DNA of 64,000 bases from Rubrivivax sp. GTDB lineage: Bacteria; Pseudomonadota; Gammaproteobacteria; Burkholderiales; Burkholderiaceae_C. Made by a program: the position numbers and the translations under genes. The number at the start of each line of letters is the position of its first letter. Position 1 is the first letter of the stretch. This document shows positions 25,983-34,435 of this stretch, in pieces. The DNA lies in NCBI GenBank assembly GCA_016789865.1, contig JAEUPC010000241.1:24394-88393 (forward strand), in the 5' to 3' direction. The notes under the pieces are model-generated. The model did not search any database, was not told where the DNA came from, and saw nothing but the letters and a program-made list of their open reading frames with translations.

Positions 25983-26972
25983 TCAAGCGCGCGCGACGAA
26001 CACCCCGAACCAGCCTTGCGGGTCGGTGAAGCAGCGCACGGCGCCGTAGCCGGCCGCGTGCAGCAGCGCCTCGAAGCCGGCCGCCCGCCACTTGTACGAG
26101 TTCTCGGTGTGGATGCGCTCGCCCGCGCCGAAGCGGCGCTCGCCGCCTTCACCGCTGCCGGCGGCTCCCTGCGGCCAGCGCACGGTGAGCGTTTCGCGCG
26201 CCTCCAGATGCATCTCGATGCGCGAGTGGCGCGTATCGAACAACGCCACATGCCGCCACTGCCGCAGATCGAAGTCGGTGCCAAGGAGTGCGTTCAGCCG
26301 CCGCAGCAGGTTGAGGTTGAAGGCCGCGGTCACGCCCAGCGGGTCGTCGTAGGCCAGTTCCAGCGCGGCGCGGTCCTTCACCAGGTCGGCACCGATCAGC
26401 AGGCTGCCGCCCTGCCGGCATTGGGCACGGGCCTGGGACAGCAGCCGCACGGCCTCGGCCGGGGCGAAGTTGCCGATGCTCGAGCCTGGGTAGAAGACGA
26501 GCGCCGGGCCGTCCACGAGTTCAGCCGGCAGCGCCAGCCGCGTGGCGAAGTCCTGCCCCACGCCCACGAGGTCCACGGCCGGGTGCTCGCGCTGCAGCCC
26601 GGCCAACGCCTCGCGCAGGTAGTCCACCGAGATGTCGACGGCGACGTAACGCCTTGGCTGCACGGCCGCAAAGAGCTTCGCCGCCTTGGCGCAGCTGCCC
26701 GCACCCAGGTCCACCATCACCGGCTGCGGGCCGGTGCCGCCGAGTACGGCGTCGGCGATCGCCGCGCCCTGCGCGGCGAAGATGCCGGCTTCGGTGCGCG
26801 TGGGGTAGTACTCGTCCAGCTCGGTGATCGCGTCGAACAGGCGCGAGCCCAGCAGGTCGTAGAAGAACTTGGGCGACACCGCCGCCGCGCTTGCACGCAG
26901 CCCCGCCTCGGCCTCGGCAGCCAGCAAGCCCGCGTCGAGTGAATCGAGCTGGAAGAAACGGGGTGCCTTCAT
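25983..26972 (-). CDS. egtD: L-histidine N-alpha-methyltransferase EgtD
   Basis: SAM-dependent methyltransferase of 329 residues that trimethylates histidine to hercynine, the precursor of ergothioneine and selenoneine. Motifs: FFYDLLGSRLFDAITELDEYYPTR (N-terminal EgtD signature, residues about 37-60), SAM motif VDLGAGSCAK, FYPGSSIGNF, and the substrate region ADLVKDRAALELAYDDP. It is convergent with senA across about 160 bases and divergent from the selenium-type transporter. With no other ergothioneine genes nearby, it most likely feeds SenA. ATG 26972 gives the family start. Confidence 0.93.
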   Translation of the reverse strand: MKAPRFFQLDSLDAGLLAAEAEAGLRASAAAVSPKFFYDLLGSRLFDAITELDEYYPTRTEAGIFAAQGAAIADAVLGGTGPQPVMVDLGAGSCAKAAKLFAAVQPRRYVAVDISVDYLREALAGLQREHPAVDLVGVGQDFATRLALPAELVDGPALVFYPGSSIGNFAPAEAVRLLSQARAQCRQGGSLLIGADLVKDRAALELAYDDPLGVTAAFNLNLLRRLNALLGTDFDLRQWRHVALFDTRHSRIEMHLEARETLTVRWPQGAAGSGEGGERRFGAGERIHTENSYKWRAAGFEALLHAAGYGAVRCFTDPQGWFGVFVARA

Positions 26973-27118
26973 CGTATCGTCCTGGTGGGCGGTTCGCTGC
27001 ACCCGGCGATCAGGTCGATCGGCGGGTCGCACGGCGCCACCCTTGCGGCCCGGGGCCTTCGGGGTCGGCCCCCTGTTGCCGCAAGTCCCAGCGTCGCACT
27101 CTAGCAGCGCAGCGCCGA

Positions 27119-27124
27119 TAGAGT
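27119..27124 (+). promoter_or_regulatory. Candidate -10 box for the selenium transporter operon
   Basis: TAGAGT lies about 42 bases before the substrate-binding protein start, within the 193-base divergent gap shared with egtD. A TAGAGT read on the other strand (ACTCTA, 27099-27104) could serve egtD. No -35 box is obvious for either. Confidence 0.25.
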
Positions 27125-27165
27125 CGCGGCCTGTCCCTTGACCCTTACAGCCAGGAGAGAGCGTC

Positions 27166-28041
27166 ATGATCAGCTTGTCCCCCTCGCGCACCCTGCGTGC
27201 GCTGGCCACCGTCGCGCTTGTCGGCTTCGGTGCCTTCGCCCACGCGCAGCAGGTGTTCCGCGTCACCACCATCCCCGAGGAAGCGGCCACCGAACAGGTG
27301 CGCAAGTTCACCCCGATCGCTTCTTACCTCGAGAAGCGGCTGGGCATGAAGGTCGAGTTCACCCCCGTCAACGACTACCCCGCCGCCGTCGAAGCCCTGG
27401 TCAACAAGAAGGTCGACCTGGTCTGGTTCGGCGGCTTCACGCACGTGCAGGCGCAGTTGCGCTCCGGCGGCAAGATCATCCCCATCGCGCAGCGCGAGGA
27501 AGACACCAAGTTCCAGTCGGTGTTCATCGCCAAGACCGACTCGGGCATCAAGACCCTGTCCGACCTGAAGGGCAAGCAGATCAGCTTCGGCTCGCAGAGC
27601 AGCACCTCGGGCCACCTGATGCCGCGCAACTTCCTGCTGGAGGCCGGCCTCAACCCCGAGAAGGACTTCAAGCGCATCGCCTACAGCGGGGCGCACGACG
27701 CCACCATCGCCTCGGTGGTCAGCGGCAAGGTCGAGGCCGCCGCGCTCGACATCACCGTGTGGCGCAAGTTCGTCAGCGAGAACAAGGTCGACACCAAGGC
27801 GGTCAACGTCTTCTACACGACGCCGCCGTTCTTCAACTACAACTGGTCGGTGCATGCCGACCTGCCCGCGGCGCTGCGCGAGAAGATCACCAAGGCCTTG
27901 CTCGACCTGGACGCCGGCACGCCCGAGGGCAAGGAGATCCTGCAGCTGAACCGGGCCACGCGCTACATCCCCACCAAGGCCGAGAATTACAAGGGCCTGG
28001 AGGCCGCCGGGCGCAGCGCCGGGCTGATTGGCGCGCCTTGA
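27166..28041 (+). CDS. Putative selenate/selenium-oxyanion ABC transporter binding protein
   Basis: Periplasmic binding protein of 291 residues, PhnD-like fold. Signal peptide to about 27 (LATVALVGFGAFAHAQ). Mature protein shows RVTTIPEEAATEQVRKF, VDLVWFGGFTHVQA and ISFGSQSSTSGHLMPR. It fits the PhnD-related subfamily annotated as putative selenate ABC transporter binding protein (TIGR04553-type), and the adjacent selenoneine genes strengthen that. AGGAGA lies 8 bases before ATG 27166. First gene of a four-gene importer. The ligand (selenate, selenite or another oxyanion) is inferred. Confidence 0.85.
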   Translation: MISLSPSRTLRALATVALVGFGAFAHAQQVFRVTTIPEEAATEQVRKFTPIASYLEKRLGMKVEFTPVNDYPAAVEALVNKKVDLVWFGGFTHVQAQLRSGGKIIPIAQREEDTKFQSVFIAKTDSGIKTLSDLKGKQISFGSQSSTSGHLMPRNFLLEAGLNPEKDFKRIAYSGAHDATIASVVSGKVEAAALDITVWRKFVSENKVDTKAVNVFYTTPPFFNYNWSVHADLPAALREKITKALLDLDAGTPEGKEILQLNRATRYIPTKAENYKGLEAAGRSAGLIGAP

Positions 28042-28087
28042 GCGGCCCCGCGCCCCGCCCGGCTGCCGTTCGCGAAAGCGCGCCGAA

Positions 28088-28951
28088 GTGAAGCTCGAAC
28101 TTGACGGCCTCGCGGCCCGCCATCCGGCCGCCAAGGCCGGGGCCGCGCCGGCCCTGCAGTCCACCAGCCTGGCGGTGGCCGCCGGCGAAGCGGTGGCCAT
28201 CATCGGCGCCTCCGGCGCCGGCAAGACCACCTTGCTGCAGGTGCTGGCATGTGCGCATCGGCCCAGCGCCGGCACGTTGCGGGTCGATGGCGTGGACCCG
28301 TGGGCGCTGCCCCGGCGTGCGCTGCACCGGTTGCGCGGGCGCCTGTTCCTCGCGCCGCAGGTGCCGCCGCTGCCGCCGCGCCAGCGCGTGGTCACCGCGG
28401 TGCTGGCCGGCCGGCTGCCGGCCATGAGCCTGGCCACCAGCCTCCGCTCGCTGTTCTATCCGGTGGACATCCCCGCGGCCCACGCCGCGCTGGAACAGTT
28501 CGACATCGCCGACAAGCTCTTCGAACGCGTCGATCGCCTCTCCGGCGGCGAGCGCCAGCGCGTGGGCCTGGCGCGCTCGCTGCTGTCGCCGGCGCGGCTG
28601 TGGCTGGTCGACGAGCCGTTGTCGGCGCTGGACCCCACGCGTGCCCGACGGGCCACCGAGACGCTGGTGCGCGAGGCACGCACACGCGGCGTCACGCTGG
28701 TGGCCACGCTGCACCAGGTGGACATGGCGCTGGCGCATTTCCCGCGCATCGTCGGCCTGCGCGAGGGCCGCGTGGCGTTCGACCTGCCCACCGCGCTGGT
28801 CACGCGCGAGCGCCTGGAGCGCCTGTACGCGCAGCATGAGTACGAGCTCCTGGGCGGCCACACCGCGCCCGCCGATGCGCCTGCAGCACACGCGGACGCG
28901 AACGACGACGAGCCGCACCGCGCCGCGCCGGTGGTGATGCACTGCCGCTGA
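28088..28951 (+). CDS. ABC transporter ATPase, PhnC-like (selenium importer)
   Basis: ATPase subunit of 287 residues. Walker A GASGAGKTT near 42, signature LSGGERQR near 155, Walker B LWLVDEP near 173 and switch His in TLHQVDMA. A variable acidic/Ala-rich tail ends the chain. GTG 28088 is chosen because it begins the conserved VKLELDGL; an in-frame TTG at 28028 would overlap the binding-protein gene. It powers the two permeases that follow. Confidence 0.85.
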   Translation: MKLELDGLAARHPAAKAGAAPALQSTSLAVAAGEAVAIIGASGAGKTTLLQVLACAHRPSAGTLRVDGVDPWALPRRALHRLRGRLFLAPQVPPLPPRQRVVTAVLAGRLPAMSLATSLRSLFYPVDIPAAHAALEQFDIADKLFERVDRLSGGERQRVGLARSLLSPARLWLVDEPLSALDPTRARRATETLVREARTRGVTLVATLHQVDMALAHFPRIVGLREGRVAFDLPTALVTRERLERLYAQHEYELLGGHTAPADAPAAHADANDDEPHRAAPVVMHCR

Positions 28952-28979
28952 TCCCCGGCCGAACCCGCCGCTCGCTCTC

Positions 28980-29822
28980 ATGACCACCGCCACCTCCGCC
29001 GGGCCCGCCCCACCCAGCCGCGACCCGGCCTGGCTGGCGCGCTTGTTCTGGATCGGCGCCTTCTTCGTCGTGCTGTGGCCGCTCTTCGTGGCCACCGAGT
29101 TCAAGCCCTGGATCCTCGTCGAGCAGAAGAACCTCGAAGTCACGGGCCAGTTCCTGGCCAGCTTCGTGCCGCCCGCGCACGGCCGGGAGTTCCTGTGGAT
29201 GGTGGCCAAGGAGTCGTGGGCCACGGTGGCCATGGCCACGGTGGGCATGACGCTGGCGCTGGTCATCGCGATCCCGCTGACGCTGCTGTCGGCGCGGGCG
29301 CTGTCGATCTCGGCGCTGTCGGGCCGCATGGCGCGTGGGCCGTTCTGGTTGCGCCAGCTCGTGCGCTGGGCGCTGATCGTGCTGCGCAGCGTGCCCGAAC
29401 TCGTGTGGGCGCTGGTCTTCGTGCGTGTGGTGGGCCTGGGCCCCACGGCCGGCGTGCTGGCCATCGCGCTCACCTACGGCGGCATGCTCGGCAAGGTCTA
29501 CGGCGAGATTCTCGAAAGCGGCGATGCGCACGTCACCGACACACTGCTGCGCAACGGCAGCTCGCGGCTGCAGGCGTTCTTTTACGGCCTGCTGCCGCAG
29601 AACGCGGCCGAGCTCACGAGCTACACCGTCTACCGTTGGGAATGCGCCATCCGCAGCTCGGTGATCCTCGGCTTCGTCGGTGCCGGGGGCCTCGGCCAGC
29701 AGCTGGACAACTCGATGAAGATGTTCAACGGCGGCGAGGTGCTGACGATGCTCGCCGTGTTCGTGGCCCTGGTGGCGCTGGCCGACCGCGTCAGCGCCGG
29801 CCTGCGGCGCGCACTCGGCTGA
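28980..29822 (+). CDS. ABC transporter permease 1, PhnE-like (selenium importer)
   Basis: Inner-membrane permease of 280 residues with about six hydrophobic segments and the PhnE-type coupling motif LRSVPELVWALVFV. The C-terminal part has YRWECAIRSSVILGFVGAGGLG. It lies 28 bases after the ATPase gene and 22 before the second permease. It probably pairs with that permease as a heterodimer, since both share the RSxPELVWA and VGAGGLGQ motifs. Confidence 0.87.
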   Translation: MTTATSAGPAPPSRDPAWLARLFWIGAFFVVLWPLFVATEFKPWILVEQKNLEVTGQFLASFVPPAHGREFLWMVAKESWATVAMATVGMTLALVIAIPLTLLSARALSISALSGRMARGPFWLRQLVRWALIVLRSVPELVWALVFVRVVGLGPTAGVLAIALTYGGMLGKVYGEILESGDAHVTDTLLRNGSSRLQAFFYGLLPQNAAELTSYTVYRWECAIRSSVILGFVGAGGLGQQLDNSMKMFNGGEVLTMLAVFVALVALADRVSAGLRRALG

Positions 29823-29844
29823 GCCCGCCTCCTGGATCCGCAAG

Positions 29845-30672
29845 ATGAGCCCGCACTCCGCCGCCAACGCGCCCTACCGGCTGCCGCCGCGCCTGTTCGA
29901 CGCGCGCTGCCGCGCCTGCTGGTTCACCGCCGCCGTGCTGGTGCTCGTCGTCGCCAGCTTCGCCACGTTGAACCTGCAGTGGCGGCAGTTCCTTTCGCTG
30001 GAAGCCGTGCACAGCATGGGCCGCTTCATCGGCGAGTTCTTCCCGCCGGACACGAGCCCGGCCTTCCTGCGCAAGGTGCTGGTGGGGACCTGGGAAACGC
30101 TGGCGATGTCTGCGCTGGGCACGCTGCTGGCCGCGGCACTGGGCCTGGCCCTGGCGCTGCCGGCCAGCCGCCTGTACGAAGGCCACGCGGCGCGGCTGCG
30201 CATGGCCACGCGGCTGGTGCTCAACGCGCTGCGCTCGATCCCCGAACTGGTGTGGGCCGCACTGCTGCTCATCTCGGCCGGTCTCGGGCCCTTCGCCGGC
30301 ACGCTGGCGCTGGCGATGCACACCACGGGCGTGCTCGGGCGGCTGTTCGCCGAAGCGATCGAGAACGCCCCGCCCGGCCCGGGCGCGGCGCTGCGCGCGC
30401 AAGGCGTGGGCAACGGCCGCGTGTTCCTCTACGCCACGCTGCCGCAGGTGCTGCCGCAGCTGATGAGCTACACGCTGTACCGCTGGGAGAACAACATCCG
30501 CGCCGCGGCGGTACTGGGCGTCGTCGGCGCCGGGGGCCTGGGCCAGCTGCTGGCCTTCCACATGGGCCTGTTCCACATGAACAAGACGGCCACGATCCTC
30601 GGCGCGATGCTGCTGCTGGTGGCGCTGGTGGATGCGCTGAGCTATTCCACCCGGCGCTGGATGACCCGCTGA
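29845..30672 (+). CDS. ABC transporter permease 2, PhnE-like (selenium importer)
   Basis: Second permease, 275 residues, paralogous to the first: LRSIPELVWAALLL, then YRWENNIRAAAVLGVVGAGGLGQ. About six hydrophobic segments begin at WFTAAVLVLVVASF. Two different PhnE-type permeases per importer is the arrangement of the putative selenate transporter group. The next gene, an ATP-grasp enzyme, begins 26 bases later on the same strand. Confidence 0.87.
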   Translation: MSPHSAANAPYRLPPRLFDARCRACWFTAAVLVLVVASFATLNLQWRQFLSLEAVHSMGRFIGEFFPPDTSPAFLRKVLVGTWETLAMSALGTLLAAALGLALALPASRLYEGHAARLRMATRLVLNALRSIPELVWAALLLISAGLGPFAGTLALAMHTTGVLGRLFAEAIENAPPGPGAALRAQGVGNGRVFLYATLPQVLPQLMSYTLYRWENNIRAAAVLGVVGAGGLGQLLAFHMGLFHMNKTATILGAMLLLVALVDALSYSTRRWMTR

Positions 30673-30698
30673 AGACATCCCTGGACAGAGACAACCCG

Positions 30699-32129
30699 AT
30701 GCTGATGCCCTCGGCCTGGAACCCGCTCGACCCGCCGCGCGTCGGCTGGATGTTCGCCTACGACTGGGACCGCGTCGCGCGCGACGCGCTGCAGGCGCAC
30801 GGCCGCGCGCGCTTCGATCACGCCGGGTTCGACCTCTTCAGCTTCCCGAGCAACATCGGCCTGCCGCTGTTCGACCACGAGCGCTTCGCCGCGCGCCAGG
30901 CCGCGCGCGGGCGCCGCCTGCGCTGGCAGGCGGTGATCTCGCAGCAGGAGCACTTCGGTGCGCTGGCCGCCTCGCTGGTGGCCGAGAAGCTCGGCCTGCC
31001 CGGCACGCCGCCGCAGAGCATCCTGGCCGCCCAGCACAAGCTGCACGCGCGCCGCGTGCTCCAGCGCGTGGCCCCCGAGGCCAACCTCGGCTTCGCCGAC
31101 CTCGATGCCGTCTACGGCGGCGACATCCCGCACGGCCTGGCCTACCCGGCCTTCGTCAAGCCGGTGAAGGCGGCGTTTTCGGTGCTGGCGCGGCCGGTGG
31201 CCGACCGCGATGTGCTGCAGGCCCACACACGCTTCGGCCGCCGCGAGCTGTGGGTCATCCGCCGCCTGGTGGACCCCTTCGACCGCCTGTGCCGCGCGCG
31301 GCTGCCCGAAGCCGGGCCGGCGCACCGCATGCTTCTGGAAGAGCCGATGCCCGCGCAGGTGCCGCAGTTCAACCTCGACGGCTACGTCGACAACGGCCAC
31401 GTGCATGCGCTGGGGGTCGTCGACGCGATCATGTACCCCGGCACCGCCGCGTTCATGCGCTGGGAGCACCCGAGCCGGCTGCCGGCCGCCGTGCAGCAGC
31501 GCGCGCTGGACGTGGCACGGCGCTTCCTGGCCGCCATCGGCTACCGCCATGGCATGTTCAACCTCGAGTTCTTCTACGACCATGCGCGTGACCGCCTGAG
31601 CGTGATCGAGTGCAACCCGCGGCTGGCTTCGCAGTTCGGCGACCTTTATCGCCGCGTGCACGGGCGCGACCCGCATGCGATGGGCCTGGCGCTGGCGCTG
31701 GGGCGCGACCCGCTCACCGCACCGCGCTGCGAGCCCAGCGCCAACGTGGCAGCCAGCCTCGTCTACCGCGCTTTCGATCCGGGCGCCGTGCCCGCGCCAC
31801 CCTCGGCCGGCCGGCGGCTGGCCTTCGACAAGGCGTTCCCCGGCGCGCTGATGTTCAGCTTCCCCAAGACCGGCTACGCGCTGGCGCGCGACTTCAAGTG
31901 GACGGGCAACCACCACTACGGCATCGTGCACCTGGGCGCGCGTGACCGCGGCGAGCTTCGCGAGCGGGCCGAGCGCGCCAGCGCCACGCTCGGCTGGCCC
32001 GCGCCCTACGCCGACCACCCCGCCAGCCGCATGCTGCACCCGGGTGCAGACCCGCTGCCCGCCCTCCTCAACGCCGCGCCGCGCTGGAACGCGGCCGCGC
32101 ATGTCAACCCGATCGGAGCCTCCGACTGA
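30699..32129 (+). CDS. ATP-grasp enzyme of unknown substrate
   Basis: Protein of 476 residues. The middle and C-terminal parts look like an ATP-grasp domain: KPVKAAFSVLARPV, ELWVIRRLV, LLEEPMPAQVPQFNLDGYVD, and the metal-binding acid region FNLEFFYD followed by VIECNPRLASQFGDLY near 300-320. ATP-grasp enzymes activate a carboxylate as acyl phosphate and join it to an amine or thiol. No signal peptide. It is the last gene after the selenium-type importer with 26 bases spacing, so probably co-transcribed, and ends 2 bases before a YHS lipoprotein start. ATG 30705 is an alternative start. Substrates cannot be told from sequence. Confidence 0.72.
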   Translation: MLMPSAWNPLDPPRVGWMFAYDWDRVARDALQAHGRARFDHAGFDLFSFPSNIGLPLFDHERFAARQAARGRRLRWQAVISQQEHFGALAASLVAEKLGLPGTPPQSILAAQHKLHARRVLQRVAPEANLGFADLDAVYGGDIPHGLAYPAFVKPVKAAFSVLARPVADRDVLQAHTRFGRRELWVIRRLVDPFDRLCRARLPEAGPAHRMLLEEPMPAQVPQFNLDGYVDNGHVHALGVVDAIMYPGTAAFMRWEHPSRLPAAVQQRALDVARRFLAAIGYRHGMFNLEFFYDHARDRLSVIECNPRLASQFGDLYRRVHGRDPHAMGLALALGRDPLTAPRCEPSANVAASLVYRAFDPGAVPAPPSAGRRLAFDKAFPGALMFSFPKTGYALARDFKWTGNHHYGIVHLGARDRGELRERAERASATLGWPAPYADHPASRMLHPGADPLPALLNAAPRWNAAAHVNPIGASD

Positions 32130-32131
32130 CC

Positions 32132-32776
32132 ATGGAACGCATCGCCCTGCCCCTGCCCCACTTGAACCACCGCGCTCGCCGGAGGCGAATCGCCGCCGGT
32201 GCCGCGCTTGTCGTGGTGGCCGCGGCGCTGACCGCCGGCTGCTCGTCGATGACGGCGCAGAACCCCAGCAGCGCGCTCAAGCCCGTCAATGCCGTGCCCG
32301 ACGGCGGCGACGACCGCGTGATGCTCAAGGGCGCCGACGTCACCGCCTACTTCACGCAGGGCCGCTACGTGCAGGGCTCGCCGCAGTTCAAGAGCGTGTA
32401 CGAAGGGGTCACCTTCCGCTTTGCCAGCACCGACGCGAAGAAGCTCTTCGACGCCGAGCCGAAGAAGTACCTGCCGCAGTTCGGCGGCTACTGCGCCAAC
32501 GGCGTGTCGTTCGCCATCCCGTGGGGCGGCGACGCCGACACCTTCCGCATGGAAGGCGCTCGCCTGCTCATCTTCGGCGGCAAGGAGAGCAAGGACGCGT
32601 TCGAGCTCGACGTACCGGGCAACCTGAAGCTGGCCGAGAAGTACTGGAACGAAGAGATCGCCGGCAACAACAGCTGGTGGCAGCGCTACAAGCGCATGGT
32701 CTTCCGCGTGCCGCACTACAAGAGCGGTCCAGAGCTGGCCAAGATGGTGGCCGACGCGAAGGCCAGGAAGCCCTGA
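32132..32776 (+). CDS. YHS-domain lipoprotein, copy 1
   Basis: Lipoprotein of 214 residues. Basic N terminus, hydrophobic stretch and lipobox LTAGC near 37. The YHS-like core has GADVTAYFTQGRYVQGSPQFKS, VTFRFASTDAKKLFDAEPKKYLPQFGGYCANG and WGGDADTF. YHS domains often occur in metal-related or oxyanion-related proteins, but no specific role is known here. Starts 2 bases after the ATP-grasp stop, so likely in the same transcript. Close paralogue of the next gene. Confidence 0.8.
   Translation: MERIALPLPHLNHRARRRRIAAGAALVVVAAALTAGCSSMTAQNPSSALKPVNAVPDGGDDRVMLKGADVTAYFTQGRYVQGSPQFKSVYEGVTFRFASTDAKKLFDAEPKKYLPQFGGYCANGVSFAIPWGGDADTFRMEGARLLIFGGKESKDAFELDVPGNLKLAEKYWNEEIAGNNSWWQRYKRMVFRVPHYKSGPELAKMVADAKARKP
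32300..32403. repeat. 104-bp identical tract, copy 1
   Basis: These 104 bases are identical to 32938-33041 in the next gene. They encode GGDDRVMLKGADVTAYFTQG and the residues following. Perfect identity, including third codon positions, points to a recent tandem duplication or gene conversion. Confidence 0.95.
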
Positions 32777-32802
32777 ACGCACAACGAGGAGATCACTCAG
32801 CC

Positions 32803-33414
32803 ATGAACGCCATGCCCCGTGCCGCCTTGCGCCGACTGGCCCCGGCGATCGTCGTCACCGCCATGCTGCTGGGCGGCTGCACGGCGATGGTGGCCCAGAA
32901 CCCCTCAGGCACGCTGAAGCCCGTGAATGCCGTGGCCGACGGCGGCGACGACCGCGTGATGCTCAAGGGCGCCGACGTCACCGCCTACTTCACGCAGGGC
33001 CGCTACGTGCAGGGCTCGCCGCAGTTCAAGAGCGTGTACGAGGGCGTCACCTTCCGCTTCGCCAGTGCCGAGAGCAAGGCGTTGTTCGACGCCAGCCCGA
33101 AGAAGTACCTGCCCGAATACGGAGGCTACTGCGCCAACGGCATCGTCTACGCCATTCCGTGGGGCGGCGACGCCGACAGCTTCAAGATGATCGGCGGCAA
33201 GCTGTACATCTTCGGCGGTGCCGGCAGCCGCGACGGCTGGGACCTTGACGTGCCAGGCAACCTCAAGCGGGCCGACGGCTACTGGAAGGACGAGGTCGCC
33301 GGCAACAACAGCTGGTGGCAGCGCTACAAACGCCTGGTGTTCCGCGTGCCGCACTACAAGAGCGGTGGTGAACTGGCCAAGTTGGTGGCCGAGGCGAAGG
33401 CCAGGAAGAACTGA
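32803..33414 (+). CDS. YHS-domain lipoprotein, copy 2
   Basis: Lipoprotein of 203 residues, tandem paralogue of the previous one, with lipobox LGGC near 25 (AIVVTAMLLGGC). The core YHS region and the C-terminal NNSWWQRYKR and PHYKSGGELAKLV are shared almost word for word. It differs in the signal region and around the middle (SAESKALFDASPKKYLPEYGGYCANG). GAGGA lies about 12 bases before ATG 32803. Likely second gene of the same transcript. Confidence 0.8.
   Translation: MNAMPRAALRRLAPAIVVTAMLLGGCTAMVAQNPSGTLKPVNAVADGGDDRVMLKGADVTAYFTQGRYVQGSPQFKSVYEGVTFRFASAESKALFDASPKKYLPEYGGYCANGIVYAIPWGGDADSFKMIGGKLYIFGGAGSRDGWDLDVPGNLKRADGYWKDEVAGNNSWWQRYKRLVFRVPHYKSGGELAKLVAEAKARKN
32938..33041. repeat. 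104-bp identical tract, copy 2
   Basis: Second copy of the tract at 32300-32403. Flanking sequence in the two genes diverges at many third positions, so the identity is limited to this segment. Confidence 0.95.
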
Positions 33415-33450
33415 GCTGAGCTGCCTCGGGGGCTCGGTGGAGCCCTCGGG

Positions 33451-33482
33451 TGCACGGGTGCACGGGTGCACGGGTGCGCGGG
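33451..33482. repeat. 8-bp tandem repeat (TGCACGGG)4
   Basis: Three exact TGCACGGG units and one TGCGCGGG, 36 bases after the YHS copy 2 stop and in the gap before the convergent third YHS gene. No gene is seen in this 183-base gap. Confidence 0.85.
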
Positions 33483-33597
33483 TTGCGTTGGCGTGGCGCG
33501 CGCCAAGGCCGCCGGGCAGTCGGCGTCGCTCATGTCCTTTCTCGAGGGGCCAGCTTTGCCGGTCCCTCGAATGCACCCCCGCGTGAGCTTCCTCGCC

Positions 33598-34323
33598 TCA
33601 GGGCGGATAGCCCAGCGCCGGTTGCCCGAACCCTTCGGCCGAGCGCCAGCCGGGCTTCTTCAGGAACAGGTTGTTCACCATGCCGCCGGGGTCATAGGTG
33701 GGATGGACGCGGCCGGGGTTCTTGGCCTCCCACTGCGCCTTGATCTGCGCGCCGGTGAGGTAGTGCGGCACCTTGTCGATGTAGCTCATCAGCGACACGC
33801 CGCGCCAGCCCTTGTCACGGATCTCGGGCCACAGGCGGTCGGCATGCGCGATGTTCCATGCCGGGTCCACCCCCCACGCGGTCTGGCCGAGGATGTCGCC
33901 GAAGATGAACAGGCGCCCGTCGCGGATGACCCACGACGCGGGGTCGCTGCCCAGCTTGATGCGGAAGGCCGCGCCGCTGGCGCAGAAGCCGCCGTACTGC
34001 GGCTCGTACTTGGCCGGGTTGGCCTCGAACAGCGCCTTGTGTTCGGCACTGGCGAAGTAGTAGGTGCGCTCGGGCAGGTGGACGCTGATCTTCGGGTCGC
34101 CGCGCGCAGGCTGGCCGCGGGTGAAGTAGGCCACCGGGTCGTGGCCCAGCAGCATCACCGGGCGGCCGTCGCCCGTGGCCGGCACCGTGGCGTAGGGCGT
34201 GCCGCAGCCGGCGAGGGCCAGCAGCGCCAGGCCGGCCAGCAGCCAGGCCAGCCGCCTGACCAGCGACACAGCGGCGACGCCTGACGCTTCTCGTGGGGAG
34301 AGCAGGCGCGTCAAGGTGTTCAT
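33598..34323 (-). CDS. YHS-domain lipoprotein, divergent third copy
   Basis: Lipoprotein of 241 residues with lipobox LAGC near 40 (LLAGLALLALAGC). The YHS-like core is HDPVAYFTRGQPARGDPKI, RTYYFASAEHKALFEANPAKYEPQYGGFCASG and FRIKLGSDP. It is clearly related to the two genes to the left but distant, with a longer C terminus (VNNLFLKKPGWRS). On the opposite strand and convergent with copy 2. GAGGAG lies 6 bases before the ATG at 34323, which supports that start. Function unknown. Confidence 0.8.
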   Translation of the reverse strand: MNTLTRLLSPREASGVAAVSLVRRLAWLLAGLALLALAGCGTPYATVPATGDGRPVMLLGHDPVAYFTRGQPARGDPKISVHLPERTYYFASAEHKALFEANPAKYEPQYGGFCASGAAFRIKLGSDPASWVIRDGRLFIFGDILGQTAWGVDPAWNIAHADRLWPEIRDKGWRGVSLMSYIDKVPHYLTGAQIKAQWEAKNPGRVHPTYDPGGMVNNLFLKKPGWRSAEGFGQPALGYPP

Positions 34324-34435
34324 GTCGTGCTCCTCGGGCAATGGGTTGCGGGCGGCTGCAGGGGTGCCTTCGCGGCGGGCTGCGGCGAAGGCGCAGGCCC
34401 TGGGCATCGCGCCGCGCCGGATGTCGGCGGCGCCT

